From assembly GCF_036320965.1 (NCBI RefSeq), contig NC_092250.1, positions 14,105,100 through 14,169,099 of the forward strand: DNA of 64,000 nt. Direction: 5' to 3'. The position numbers were made by a program, and so were the translations under genes. How positions within the stretch are numbered: position 1 is the first letter of the stretch; each line of letters starts with the position of its first letter. This document shows, piece by piece, positions 46,655 to 58,099 of this stretch. Origin of the DNA: Panulirus ornatus (lineage: Eukaryota; Arthropoda; Malacostraca; Decapoda; Palinuridae). The notes below the pieces were generated by a model. That model ran no database searches. It saw only the letters and a program-made list of their open reading frames with translations, and was not told where the DNA came from.

Positions 46655-47055
46655 CTCGCTCATTATCATGCGAATCTGGCGGTTATACGCATCTCAAGAC
46701 ATATACGCAATACGCATCTCAGAACATATACGCAATACGCATCTCAGAACATATACGCAAAGGACTTATACGCTCATCATCGTGCGAATCTGGCGGTAAT
46801 ACGCATCTCAAAACATATGCGCAATACGTATCTCAGGACATATACGCATATCAAGACTTATACGCAATACGCATCTCAGGACATATACGCATATCAAGAC
46901 TTATACGCAATACGCATCTCAGGACATATACGCAATACGCATCTCAGGACATATACGCATATCAAGACTTATACGCAATACGCATCTCAGGACATATACA
47001 CAATATGCATCTCAAGACATATACGCAATACGCATCTCAAGACATATACGCAAAA
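46655..47055. repeat. 25-bp minisatellite with interleaved short units
   Basis: Units of tacgcatctcaggacatata plus cgcaa (25 bp; 46686, 46711, 46736) alternate with shorter atatcaagacttatacgcaa units. A tgcgaatctggcggt block occurs near 46668 and 46783. Confidence 0.9.
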
Positions 47056-47178
47056 GCACTCGTGGTAACGAGGAATAAGGATGAATGACCAGATTAAGTC
47101 TAGATTCACTTAAATGAAACTTGACACGTTTATGGACGAAGAAAACGTTCAAGTAAGAAACGTTCAGCTAAGAAGGAT

Positions 47179-47181
<3 letters not shown>

Positions 47182-47221
<40 letters not shown>
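47182..47221. repeat. (GT)n microsatellite
   Basis: About 20 GT repeats followed by a G run. Confidence 0.96.
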
Positions 47222-47223
<2 letters not shown>

Positions 47224-47439
47224 GGGGGGGAAAAAAGAGAGACCTTGAAAAGACCAAACCTTCAGATTGTGCTTGGAATCGGGAAGGGGAAAACTGCAGA
47301 TGAAAAACGGTCGGTGTGGACGAGTTACTTACGTAGGTGTATAACGAGAAGGCCCTTAAGTGGGAAGTTATTGAATTGCCCCGACCATGAATTATGAGAG
47401 ATAGTGTCTCCAACCCCGGAGCGAAAAACAACACAGTTT

Positions 47440-47476
<37 letters not shown>

Positions 47477-47564
47477 GAGGTATGGCAGCAAGAAGAACAG
47501 GGTAATAATGGCGTTTAGAGTCTTGTCCAACACGGAGGAGATAGATAGATAGATAGGTAGATAG

Positions 47565-47650
<86 letters not shown>

Positions 47651-47699
47651 TTTGTGGGAATAGAGACGATACGAGCGTGGAGGGTCTCGAGGTGAGGGC

Positions 47700-47770
<71 letters not shown>

Positions 47771-47836
47771 TTTGTGGGAATAGAGACGATACGAGAGTGA
47801 GGAGGGTCTCGAGGTGATGGCTTCTCCAGGATGCGT

Positions 47837-47909
<73 letters not shown>

Positions 47910-47910
47910 A
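47440..47910. repeat. Compound GT, GATA and GA simple-repeat block
   Basis: (GT)n 47440-47474, (GATA)n 47536-47582, and (GA)n at 47583-47647, 47703-47767 and 47842-47907. The sequence agaatttttgtgggaatagag after the first two GA tracts recurs exactly 120 bp apart (47647, 47767), so tract and flank were duplicated together. Confidence 0.96.
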
Positions 47911-48005
47911 CTCGGCTGTCGCGTGATATGACCACGAGAAATACCTGGTGATATAGACGCGCTGGGACGAAGAGAGGGAGAGAGGGAGGAAGGAAGGTCA
48001 CTGCA

Positions 48006-48020
48006 GGGGGGGGGGGGGGG
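48006..48020. repeat. Poly-G run
   Basis: An uninterrupted G run of about 14-15 bases, followed 15-20 bp later by a short C run. Confidence 0.95.
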
Positions 48021-48126
48021 CTGACAAAGACAGGACCCCCCCCTGTGTTTTGCGAGGTGGTGGAGGACAGGTGAGGGAAGGCCTTGAAGAGTGAGGGCCG
48101 GGGAAGGGTGGTGAGTGTGGACGCAC

Positions 48127-48186
48127 GAAGGAAGGAAGGAAGGAAGGAAGGAAAGAAGGAAAGATGGAAGTTGGTGTGTGTGTGTC

Positions 48187-48266
<80 letters not shown>
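48127..48266. repeat. (GAAG)n, (GT)n and (GA)n block
   Basis: (GAAG)n to about 48165, (GT)n 48173-48206, (GA)n 48207-48266. Confidence 0.96.
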
Positions 48267-48268
<2 letters not shown>

Positions 48269-48537
48269 TAGAGAAGTGAAGGAGGAGTGTGAGGTCGAAG
48301 GAAGGAGAGTAGACTACGTAAGGGATGGAGTAGTGATTGAGGGAGGGAGGGAGAACTAGAGGAGGAGGAGGAAGAAGAAGAAGAGGGAAGTGTGTAGACG
48401 GACAACAGACAGAAGAGGTGTGAGGCTGGAAGCCTCGGAATACATGCTCCCGACACGCGTCTTTAGAAGGATAATAAGAGTTTTTCTGATGTCCAAATCT
48501 TGACGCCTTTTCTTCCAGCTCAGGATCGTACCTGAAG

Positions 48538-48596
48538 ACGAGGAGGAGGAGGAGGAGGAGGAGGAGGAGGAGGAGGAGGTAGAGAGAGAGAGAGGT

Positions 48597-48652
<56 letters not shown>
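48538..48652. repeat. (GGA)n and (GA)n block
   Basis: (GAG)n 48538-48580, then (GA)n to 48652 with a ggttag break. Confidence 0.96.
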
Positions 48653-48654
<2 letters not shown>

Positions 48655-48677
48655 CAGATAAGGCTAGACACAGATAT

Positions 48678-48975
48678 CAGAGACTTCGATCTCATCCAGA
48701 GGACTTCGATGAACGTGTTACAAGAGTGCCAGAGACTTCGATCTCATCCAGAGAACTTCGATGAAGGTGTTACAAGAGAGCCAGAGACTTCGATCTCATC
48801 CAGAGGACTTCGATGAACGTGTTACAAGAGTGCCAGAGACTTCGATCTCATCCAGAGGACTTCGATGAACGTGTTACAAGAGTGCCAGAGACTTCGATCT
48901 CATCCAGAGGACTTCGATGAACGTGTTACAAGAGTGCCAGAGACTTCGATCTCATCCAGAGGACTTCGATCTCTT
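48678..48975. repeat. 52-bp minisatellite
   Basis: Nearly six units of agagacttcgatctcatcca, gaggacttcgatgaacgtgt and tacaagagtgcc; step 52 bp (48731, 48783). The gacttcgat word occurs twice per unit. Confidence 0.95.
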
Positions 48976-48979
48976 CTAA

Positions 48980-49945
48980 GGTGAGGTTCCTGAAGCTAGA
49001 AGCTACCTTGTGTGTCTTTCGATTCTTCGCCACACTAATGTACAAGTTTCAGATCTCCTCCTCCTCTCACCAACAGCCTCCAAGGAACAAAAGTGGTCTG
49101 TTGCTCCTCTCACCAACAGCCTCCAAGGGTCTGTTGCTCCTTGAATTACCTCTTGTTTCCTTTGTTCCTTCTTATCACTAAGCTTGGGATCCTGCATGCG
49201 GGCTAGGATGGAGCACTCAGTTAAGCTTAATACTTCAGGGCGAGATGGTTTCTCCCGAAGGCGATTCAAGCTTTTTTTTTCTTAGATGAACGTGACGTTG
49301 CTTTCTATAGTCTCCGGTGATCTTTCCAATGTCTGCTAAGAGATTCAATTGCATGTAAAGAATGAGTCTCTCGTGTCGTCGTAGTCTTTTGAAAATACCT
49401 TTTTTAGAGGGTTTGGATTCGTCTCTAAACCCAGGATATACCATCGTCAGAGATAAGAAAAGAAAAGAATTCTTTTGTGTCTGAACACTTACGTGTATCT
49501 CGCTAACTGCACGTCCCCCAAGGCTCCCAAGAACAGAGTTTTACATGAGGCGTTGAAGGAGCGAAATCCCCAAAAGAAAAAGGCTCTTAGATCCTAGGAT
49601 GGCTAGGACTTATGTCAGCTTCTCTCGGGCTGGGGTGGGGGATGTAGCGCGCTTCACCTCAAGGACAAAGGGGGCCGGAGTTTATCCCCAACTAGGTCCA
49701 CGGAGAAACTTGTACCAAAATCCACCATAAGTGGTACTTGTAGAGAACTCCTGTAGTTAGGCATTGGTATCAGTAGCCTTGTTTATTACATGAGAAACGG
49801 TAAAAGGGGGGAAAAAACAAAAGAACAGAGCCTCCGACGTCTCTAAGGAATAAGGTTCTTCAAAGAAGGATTGGAAGTGTATCCAGACTGATGATATTGT
49901 GATCTGAATAGAGAGGTTCAGACATTATGGATAAGGTCGTCCCTT
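48980..49945. other. Unique sequence
   Basis: A small duplication of ctcctctcaccaacagcctc (near 49055 and 49104) is present. No gene recognised. Confidence 0.4.
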
Positions 49946-49951
49946 CAGTGT

Positions 49952-50252
49952 TCACTAGAAATTTGGCTTTAGAGCCGTTGAACAATGTTCACGAGAAATT
50001 TGGCTTTAGAAGCGTTGAACAATGTTCATTAGAAGTTTGGCTTTAGAAGCGTTGAACTATGTTCACGAGAAATTTGGCTTTAGAAGCGTTGAACAATGTT
50101 CACGAGAAATTTGGCTTTCGAGGCGTTGAACAATGTTCACTAGAAGTTTGGCTTTAGAAGCGTTGAACAATCTTCACTAGAAATTTGGCTTTAGAAGCGT
50201 TGAACAATGTTCACGAGAAATTTAGCTTTAGAAGCGTTGAACAATGTTCACA
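49952..50252. repeat. 37-bp minisatellite
   Basis: About eight units of gcgttgaacaatgttcacga then gaaatttggctttagaa; step 37 bp (49981, 50018). The GAACAATGTTC inverted repeat is present in nearly every unit. Confidence 0.95.
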
Positions 50253-50259
50253 TCATGAA

Positions 50260-50965
50260 TAGTGTAGCGAGTGTATAACCTTTCTTGAACAACGTTGTTT
50301 AACATTCAGGGGGTTGTCTCCACCACTGTTTAAGCCTCGTCCTGCCACAAGGGCAGTTCAACCCGATACAAACTGCTGACTCTCACAGTTCCCTTATCTA
50401 GCGCCAATGGGAAGTAAGTAAGGTGTATATCACAAATGCTTGGGTAAATGAAAAAACTTGAAGTATATAAGCCGACGGAGTTGCATACGTGCAGGGGGTG
50501 AGAGAGAGAGAGATCTTGGCGCTACGTCTCTTTTCCTCATTTTGGCAGAGGGTTCCAAGAATCACTTTACCACTTAGACTAAGGAACCTGGGAAAGAAGT
50601 GTTCCTCAATAGATGTCCGTGAGGAAGAGCGTAAGTTTGGTTCCAGCAATTCCAGTCTTACGTTTGGAGCATCTATTGCCTCTTCTCAGTAGATATTTCT
50701 GGAACCTAAGAAGCCATTGCTCTCCTACAAAACTTGTAGGGCTAAGCAAATGCCGAAGGACATCATCATTATCATCGTCATCATCTTCAAATGCCAAGTT
50801 TGGTTACGATTTGTAGACTCTGAAATTTCCTCGTTGTGGGATGGACTGGAATGGACTAGTGAGCGTTTCTTTAAGTCTGGGTTAATTGTCTTATCGTAAG
50901 GACGCTCCGTACTGTGGTCATTTTGAACTTCTAGATGGAGACCTTCGAGAAGGATAGATACAGAG
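50260..50965. other. Unique sequence
   Basis: No gene recognised. Short (CAT)n-like stretch near 50760-50790. Confidence 0.4.
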
Positions 50966-50967
50966 GG

Positions 50968-51072
50968 ACATTCTTCTTCTTCTTCTTCTTCTTCTTCTTC
51001 TTTTCTTCTTCTTCTTCTTCTTCTTCTTCTTCTTCTTCTTCTTCTTCTTCTTCTTCTTCTTCTTCTTCTTCC
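50968..51072. repeat. (TTC)n microsatellite
   Basis: About 33 CTT repeats with one interruption (ttttc), a polypurine/polypyrimidine tract. Confidence 0.97.
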
Positions 51073-51185
51073 TGGGTCACTTTGTTTTTTTTTTTCATGA
51101 CCGGAAGCAAAGAAAATGGTTTTCGTAAAAGCTAGTAATCTCGCAGACTCCAGTGGATGATTGCTAAATGTTTCCACTGTGTGTT

Positions 51186-51808
51186 CCTAAACGAACTGAG
51201 CCGGGGGCTGCCCCAAATGTTTCTTCAGTGTATTCTTTAACAAACTGAGTCTGGGGCTGCCCCAAATGTTTCTTCATTGTATTCCTTAACAAACTGAGTC
51301 TGGGGCTGCCCCAAATGTTCCTTCAGTGTATTCTTTAACAAACTGCGCCGGGGGCTGCCCCAAATGTTTCTTCGGTGTATTCTTTACAAAACTGAGTCTG
51401 GGGCTGCCCCCAAATGTTCCTTCAGTGTATTCTTTAACAAACTGAGTCTGGGGCTGCCCCAAATGTTCCTTCAGTGTATTCTTTAACAAACTGAGTCTGG
51501 GGCTGCCCCAAATGTTCCTTCAGTGTATTCCTTAACAAACTAAGTCTGGGGCTGCCCCAAATGTTCCTTCAGTGTTTTCTTTACAAAACTGAGTCTGGGG
51601 CTGCCCCCAAATGTTTCTTCGGTGTATTCTTTACAAAACTGAGTCTGGGGCTGCCCCCAAATGTTCCTTCAGTGTATTCTTTAACAAACTGAGTCTGGGG
51701 CTGCCCCAAATGTTCCTTCAGTGTATTCCTTAACAAACTGAGTCTGGGCCTGCCCCAAATGTTCCTTCAGTGTATTCCTTAGCAAGCTAAGTCGGAAGCT
51801 GCCCCACA
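51186..51808. repeat. 49-bp minisatellite with GGGGCTGCCCC in each unit
   Basis: About 12.5 units of aaactgagtctggggctgcc, ccaaatgttccttcagtgta and ttctttaac; step 49 bp (51241, 51290). The GGGGC-T-GCCCC inverted repeat is kept in nearly all units. Confidence 0.95.
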
Positions 51809-51809
51809 A

Positions 51810-52620
51810 TTCCCTTTAAAATGTGTGATTGAGAAAAACCAACTCCATAAGTCTATTCAAACACTTCTAAGACTCCAGATGAGCTATGATGATGGGAATC
51901 CAACCACGGATCTAGACCTATCGTCTCTTAAAGCGTTGGTGCCCCAGAGAGGGGTGTACCTCTGCCTATAGCAGAGACAGACATAGATGGTCTAGAACTC
52001 ATCCTTCTACCTGCAGGAAAGAGGGAAACGGCAAAGACCTCTGGCGCTACTTAGGGAAGGATTGAGCACCCATTTTGCTAACTCCTGGTACCTTCCTTAG
52101 AAGTAATAGAGTCAAAGAACAACAACTGTGACCTTCCCAGTAATTGGTCTTGAAGATGTGGCTCTCGCAATCTCCTGAATAACTCCACAGGGGGGGAAAG
52201 ATAGAGTGACACAAGAGCGACATGTGTAATAGCTGTAATTGCTCTATAGAGAAAAGACGCAGATTGCTATCTTCATTTTCGCCTTGTCTGTAGAGTTCTA
52301 ACGACACAGAGTTCCTCGGGAGGAGAAGGGAAACGCTCTACGAGATTGCCCTCCATCAGGAGGGCGAGGTTAGGAGGCTCACCCAATTGGTAAATAGAAA
52401 GTGGGGGAAGATTTCAATCACCAAACTGAGTAAGCGTCTCCAAATCACACTTGACCATCTCGGGAGAGCCTCGATGAAGGTCAAACCACGGAAGACCCCC
52501 CCTTCCTGTCTTCGTGTATACCGGGCCTTCCACAAAAATGTCCAGAGCAGAGTGACCACACTCGTTCTGAAAAATACACCCCATAGGTACGCGAAGACAA
52601 GCAGGCTGGTCTGATGGATC
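51810..52620. other. Unique sequence
   Basis: Open frames of 75-102 codons (52356-52664) show no recognisable domain. Confidence 0.4.
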
Positions 52621-52623
52621 GAA

Positions 52624-52992
52624 GGACTTGAGATCCTAAGGTTCTGGAAAATGTATATTCCCAAGAACGTTCTCCAAGGGCATCCGAGGACTTGAGATCC
52701 TAAGGTCTGGAAGATGTATATTCCGAAGAACGTTCTTCAAGGGGATCCGAGGACTTGAGATCCTAAGGTCTGGAAGATTTCTATTCCCAAGAACGTTCTT
52801 CAAGGGGATCCGAGGACTTGAGATCCTAAGGTTCTGGAATATATCTATTCCCAAGAACCTTCTTTAAGGGGATCCGAAGACTTGAGATCCTAAGGTTCTG
52901 GAATATATCTATTCCCAAGAACGTTCTTCAAGGGGATCCGAGGACTTGAGACCAGATCCTAAGCTTCTGGAAAATATCTATCCCAAGAACGT
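52624..52992. repeat. 62-63-bp minisatellite with a 12-bp palindrome
   Basis: About six units of ccgaggacttgagatcctaa, ggtctggaagatgtatattc and ccaagaacgttcttcaaggg. The palindrome AAGAACGTTCTT is complete in four or more units and reduced in the others. Confidence 0.94.
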
Positions 52993-53205
52993 TCTTTAAG
53001 AGGATAAGTACCTTCCAATAGATAGAAAGAAAGAGCTCCTCTCTCTGACCAAAAGCTGTTTTGGTGAACTAATTTAACTCTGAAACATTGTCAAAGAAAA
53101 CTCGAATCAGACGACGGATCATCCTACGAGGGTTTGCTAGGCTCAATCATCACACTTTGTTTTTCTTTCTGTAAAAAGGAAGGTTGCGGGAGACGGGCTG
53201 AAGAA

Positions 53206-54035
53206 ATGAGTTACATCGGTTCTCTAACTTGTGGAGTTATATCGGTTCTCTGACTTGTGGAGTTATATCGGTTCTATAACTTGTGAAGTAACATCGGTTC
53301 TCTAACTTGTGGAGTTTTATTGGTTCTCTGACTTGTGGAGTTTTATCGGTTCTCTGACTTGTGGAGTTATATCGGTTCTATAACTTGTGAAGCAACATCG
53401 GTTCTCTAAATTGTGGAGTTATATCGGTTCTCTGACTTGTGGAGTTATATTGGTTCTCTAACTTGTGGAGTTATACCGGTTCTCTTGTGGAGTTATATCG
53501 GTTCTCTGACTTGTGGAGTTATATCGGTTTTATAACTTGTGAAGTAACATCGGTTCTCTAACTTGTGGAGTTTTATCGGTTTTCTGACTTGTGGAGTTAT
53601 ATCGGTTCTCTAACTTGTGGAGTTATACCGGTTCTCTTGTGGAGTTATATCGGTTCTCTGATTTGTGGAGTTATATCGGTTCTCTAACTTGTGAAGTAAC
53701 ATCGGTTCTCTAAATTGTGGAGTTATATAGGTTCTCTGACTTGTGGAGTTATATTGGTTCTCTAACTTGTGGTTATATCGGTTCTTTAACTTGTGGAGTT
53801 ATATCGGTTCTCTGACTTGTGGTTATATCGGTTCTTTAACTTGTGGAGTTATATCGGTTCTCTAAATTGTGGTTATATCGGTTCCCTGACTTGTGGAGTT
53901 ATATCGGTTCTCTAACTTGTGGAGTTATATCGGTACTCTAACTTGTGGAGTTATATCGGTTTTCTGACTTGTGGAGTTATATCGGTTATCCTTAACTCGT
54001 GGAGTTATATCGGTAATCCTTAACTCTTGGGGTTA
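53206..54035. repeat. 27-bp minisatellite
   Basis: About 30 units of acttgtggagttatatcggt then tctctga, with 20-24-bp deletion variants (cttgtggttatatcgg, ctcttgtggagtt). A run of variants at 53250-53400 recurs at 53520-53720, indicating higher-order copying. Confidence 0.95.
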
Positions 54036-54276
54036 ATTAAGCTCCCCCGTAACTCATGGCCTATGAGTATCTAACTTTTCTCATCTTCACTCATGGAAGA
54101 ATTTTACTGGTGAAAATAGCAGTTGCTGACGACCGTGCTTCGTTTTCTATACCGCGCTGTCTGCCGCGTTTTCTGTGTGAGCTTAGATTTTGTACTGGGG
54201 TTCTCGGTCATGTCTTGCCGCTGGCTTCCATGATTTGTTAGTTGGATCTAAATTGACGTTTTTGCTTCAGCCATAC

Positions 54277-54280
<4 letters not shown>

Positions 54281-54311
<31 letters not shown>
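54281..54311. repeat. (GT)n microsatellite
   Basis: About 15 GT repeats. Confidence 0.95.
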
Positions 54312-54313
<2 letters not shown>

Positions 54314-54344
54314 TACGCATCATTTACGCATATTCCTCCGAATG

Positions 54345-54645
54345 ATGAAGACCCGATCCTTTGTATCGTATTATAATTATACTTACGTCCGTCCTAATGA
54401 TTAATTTCCTATCCTTTTTTTTATGGTATTATAAGTAATTACAACCGTCCTGACTCTTTTATATCGTATTATAATCATAATTACGTCCTTCCTAATGATT
54501 CATTTCCTATCCTTTTTTTATGGTATTATAAGTAATTACGACCGTCCTGACTCTTTTGTATCGTATTATAATTATAATTATGTCCGTCCTAATGATTCAT
54601 TCCCTATCCTTTTTTTTATGGTATTATAAGTAATTACGACCGTCC
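54345..54645. repeat. 98-bp tandem repeat, 3 copies
   Basis: tcctaatga at 54392, 54490 and 54587 marks copies of 97-98 bp that include ttttatggtattataagtaa and gtatcgtattataat. Confidence 0.9.
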
Positions 54646-54814
54646 TGGCTCTGAGTACTTTTAAGTCCACTTCACCATAAGTGAGAGCGTTTCTGAGAAG
54701 AAAAAATGACGGGACCCTTCAACCATTCATAAAAAGGACTCCTCCTCTGTCGCCAGTTCATGAGCGACTAATGCTCATTTTTGAGCGCCAGCAGAGGCTC
54801 ACTGCAAACTTAAA

Positions 54815-55015
54815 CTTGGCCAGCGGGTGATCCACCACCACCACCACCAGCTCGAAGAAACCAACCTGGCCAGCGGGTGAACCACCACCAGCTCGAAGAA
54901 ACCAACAGCTCAATATGAGGGGCGTTACGCGTTGCCTGAGGACTGTTGAATGTATTCATACATCGCCTCGGCGTTGCCTGAGGACTGTTGAATGTACTCG
55001 GTACATCGCCTCCAA
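54815..55015. repeat. Two adjacent two-copy duplications
   Basis: ggccagcgggtga.ccaccacca...agctcgaagaaaccaac is present twice (54819-54905), then gttgcctgaggactgttgaa with tgta..catacatcgcctc twice (54932-55012). Confidence 0.85.
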
Positions 55016-55128
55016 TACCTTCGACACAAAGTGACAGCTTTTGTTATACAGAGGCTCGCCTAATGCTAACCTTGCAGGTGTAAGGGGCATGAAATGTTGG
55101 AGATGATGTGAATGATTCCCTCATATCC

Positions 55129-55600
55129 TCAGATAGATAATGGGTTCTTCCAATTTAGCTCCCTGTAATTAAGTTCCGCCATCATCAGTGATTTACCGTC
55201 TTCATTAAGGGTTATCCTCACAGCCTCCTTTACTATCCTTACTGGTCCTTTATTATCCTCCTTGTACATCTGTTCTGGGTCGTTGTAATTTCTGGGAGGG
55301 CTGTAGAGTAATAGCACCACTGTTGTACATTGTTACAGCTATTACCTTACTCATCATGCACTGATTGAAGGCGCTGTTGATCCATAACTCCGGATTCTGA
55401 TATTATCCCTTATCAGTATATGGCCAATTCCCCTCCCTCCTTTCCCTCTCCTTTATCTTCTCTGTCTTTCGTTGTTATCATCTACTCCTCTGGCCTGATT
55501 AGGGTAGAATTCAAATCTTTTGTGAGTTTGATTCCACCACTCCAGTGATGTCGGGGTTGCTATCCCTGATACGGTTCTTGAACTCAAACTCCCTTACCAT
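55129..55600 (-). pseudogene. CR1/L2-like LINE endonuclease relic (minus strand)
   Basis: Read on the minus strand: FEFKNRIRDSNPDITGVVES (complement of about 55529-55590), GGELAIY (55417-55437), LLLYSPPRNYNDPEQ (near 55275-55317) and SLMMAELNYRELNWKN (near 55140-55190). These correspond to the NPDIIGxxETW, GGGxxxY, YRPP and GDFN motifs of LINE endonucleases. GDFN is changed to AELN, removing the catalytic Asp, and frameshifts separate the parts. No RT part follows downstream on this strand before the arrays. Confidence 0.65.
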
Positions 55601-56040
55601 CCGCCAGGAGTCCTACAGCATTAGGATAAAGATCCTTCTTTTCAAGGGCCTCGCTGCTAGCTAGTTTCAATCCTCCTGTGCTGTTCCTTTCCTTGGACAG
55701 ACTCTAAACCCCTCTTGCTTTGTGCCTGTAGCCACTTTTCACTTGCTTTCTCCCCTCCTTTATCCTGTCGCTCTTGACATACAATCCTTCGAGTTCTTCC
55801 CTTCCAGCAAGTTTGCACAGCTGTTTTAGCACCTGTTGACCACACACTTCACTGTCATACGTTATCCCACACTGGCCTTACTTTAGTGTCTTCTCAGTAC
55901 GACTGATTCTCTATCACATCCAGTGATTTTTTTTTTTTGAACTGTGTCACATTGTCTGTCTTGTTCATTCTTCCTTGACTGGAAGATGGCCTTCTTCCAG
56001 TCCACAGATCAACACGGACTTCAGCATCATTACTACCCCA
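55601..56040. other. Unique, possibly LINE-flanking sequence
   Basis: A Lys/Arg/Glu-rich 62-codon minus-strand frame at 55657-55845 lies upstream of the endonuclease relic. It could be 5' LINE sequence, but I recognise nothing in it. Confidence 0.3.
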
Positions 56041-56054
56041 TCCATAACTGTGTG

Positions 56055-56182
56055 TCTGCCCCATCTCTCCCTGAGGTCTGCCCCATCTCTCCCTGAGGTC
56101 TCTCACATCTCTCCCTGAGGTCTGCCCCATCTCTCCCTGAGGTCTGCCCCATCTCTCCCTGAGGTCTACCCCATCTCTCCCC
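56055..56182. repeat. 22-bp minisatellite
   Basis: About six units of ccatctctccctgaggtctg plus cc; step 22 bp (56062, 56084, 56106). Confidence 0.93.
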
Positions 56183-56334
56183 CACCAACGCCTCGTTTCT
56201 TTCTCTCTCCATCCCACGTACATTGGACACCTCCACCATCTCTTTAACAGTTCCCCTTACACTTGTTAACTCTGACCTCATTATGTTTATTACTCTGACC
56301 TCATTATGTTTATGGCATGGTTCTGTATTGCACT

Positions 56335-56525
56335 TCTCACACAATGAACACTTGTCACACTAAGCGGTTCTCGTAATATCTTTTCTTTTCTCCCAAAACA
56401 CCCTCATTTAATTTTCCTAATTTTCTTTTCTCACACAGTGGACACTTGTCACACTAAGCGGTTCTCGTAATATTTTTTTTCCCCTCCCAAAACACCCTCA
56501 TTTGATTTTCCTAATTTTCTTTACC
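56335..56525. repeat. 94-bp two-copy duplication
   Basis: cacttgtcacactaagcggt at 56349 and 56443 starts copies that share ctcgtaatat, ccaaaacaccctcattt and attttcctaattttcttt. Confidence 0.92.
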
Positions 56526-56554
56526 CTGTTAAGGATGGCGAGTATAAGATTTGG

Positions 56555-56945
56555 GAAACGTTTTGCAGTGTTAGAGTAAGACTTGAGGAGAGGTTAGGCA
56601 ACGTTAGAGTAAGATTTGAGAAACGTTAGGAAACGTTAGAGTAAAAATTTGAGAAACGTTAGCAAATGATAGGAAACGTTATAGTAGGATTCGAGAAACG
56701 TTAGCAAACGTTAGAGTATAAGATTTAGGGAAAACATTAGTAAACGTTAGAGTATAAGATTTAGGCAAAACGTTAGCAAACGTTAGAGTATAAGATTTAG
56801 GGAAAACATTTTAAACGTTAAAGTACAAGATTTTGGGAAAACGTTACCAAACGTTAGAGTACAAGATTTAAGGGAAACGTTACCAAACGTTAGAGTACAA
56901 GATTTAGGGGGAAACGTTATCAAACGTTAGAGTACAAGGTTTCTA
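56555..56945. repeat. About 36-bp AT-rich minisatellite
   Basis: About ten units of aaacgttagagtataagatt then tagggaaaacgttac, with marked length variation. Confidence 0.9.
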
Positions 56946-57259
56946 ACGTTCTCCCTCTGGTAGAACACCTGGCCACGACTGACTGCTGATGGTCATGTTC
57001 TTATTGGCATGTTTATGTTGGACCCACAGACCAGGACGGTAAATTGCATTAGCACACAAATGTGCTGGTGCTGGTGGTGTGTGTGTGCTGTGGACCCGGT
57101 GAATAGAATCCAACACAGGAGGTAAAGGAATATTGGCCTTTTATACCTCCGTGGTGGTATTGTGTGACTGTTTTGCTCCCCAGAGAACGTAAGATCGGGA
57201 GGGATATGAGTGCTGGCTTGTGTAATAGAAACTATTTGGGAAGGATCATTGTTTAAACC

Positions 57260-57261
<2 letters not shown>

Positions 57262-57304
<43 letters not shown>

Positions 57305-57343
57305 GGGGTGTGTGTTTTTGTATACAGACATAGAAGTCGACAT

Positions 57344-57407
<64 letters not shown>

Positions 57408-57451
57408 AGGTTAACAGACGGAGCAACATGAGTGGAAAACACTTTCCCCAT

Positions 57452-57510
<59 letters not shown>
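57262..57510. repeat. Cluster of (CA)n and (TA)n microsatellites
   Basis: (CA)n 57262-57302, (AT)n 57342-57385 running into (AC)n to 57408, and (AC)n 57457-57510. Confidence 0.97.
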
Positions 57511-57512
<2 letters not shown>

Positions 57513-57795
57513 TTCCTCTAACATTTCTTGATACAACATATATTTTACATTTTTTTTACCATCTTTTAAATGTACACAAGTCTTCCTCTTTAGAGGTGAA
57601 CAAGCTCCGGTAACGCTAACTGCTCGTTCGGTTATTATCGATGCAGTGATCCATACTCGTTACTGTCTTCTTTGGAAGGAGTCACTGTCTTATATTTCCC
57701 TCATTCGGTTTCTCATTTTGATGTTCGAAGTCATGAATATTCACTTTTTTTCTCTATATCGGCATCACTGTGTCTACGCTTCTTTGCCACAGGAC
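57511..57795. other. Unique spacer
   Basis: No gene seen. Confidence 0.35.
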
Positions 57796-57799
57796 GATA

Positions 57800-58098
57800 T
57801 AATGTTTTCTGTGGCTACACACACCATCCCAAAGATGTTTTCTGTGGTCATACCTTCCCACCGTCCCACATGTTTTCGTGTGGCCATACCCACCCATCCA
57901 TCTCACAGATGTTTTCTGTGGCCATACATGCCCATCCATCCCACAGATGTTTTCTGTTGGCCATACATGCCCACCATCCCACAGATGTTTCCTGTTGGCC
58001 ATACATGCCCACCATCCATCCCACAGATGTTTTCTGTGGCCACACCCACCCATTCCACAGAATATTTACATTTGTTTTCTGTGGCCACGCCCACCGTT
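57800..58098. repeat. About 39-bp minisatellite with hairpin core
   Basis: About seven units of cccatccatcccacagatgt then tttctgtggccatacatg, length 33-42 bp. CCACAGA and TCTGTGG flank a TGTTT loop in most units. Confidence 0.92.
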
Positions 58099-58099
58099 G

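Noticed and set aside
47168..48001. 277-codon minus-strand Ser/Leu-rich frame
   Set aside because: Dominated by GA/CT, GT and GATA simple repeats; no domain.
49952..50252. Ecdysone or steroid receptor response element in GAACAATGTTC
   Set aside because: Half-site orientation does not match an EcR/USP inverted repeat, and spacing does not fit steroid receptor elements.
55657..55845. Lys/Arg/Glu-rich 62-codon minus frame as LINE ORF1
   Set aside because: No zinc knuckle, coiled-coil register or PHD/esterase motif visible; only its position near an endonuclease relic suggested it.
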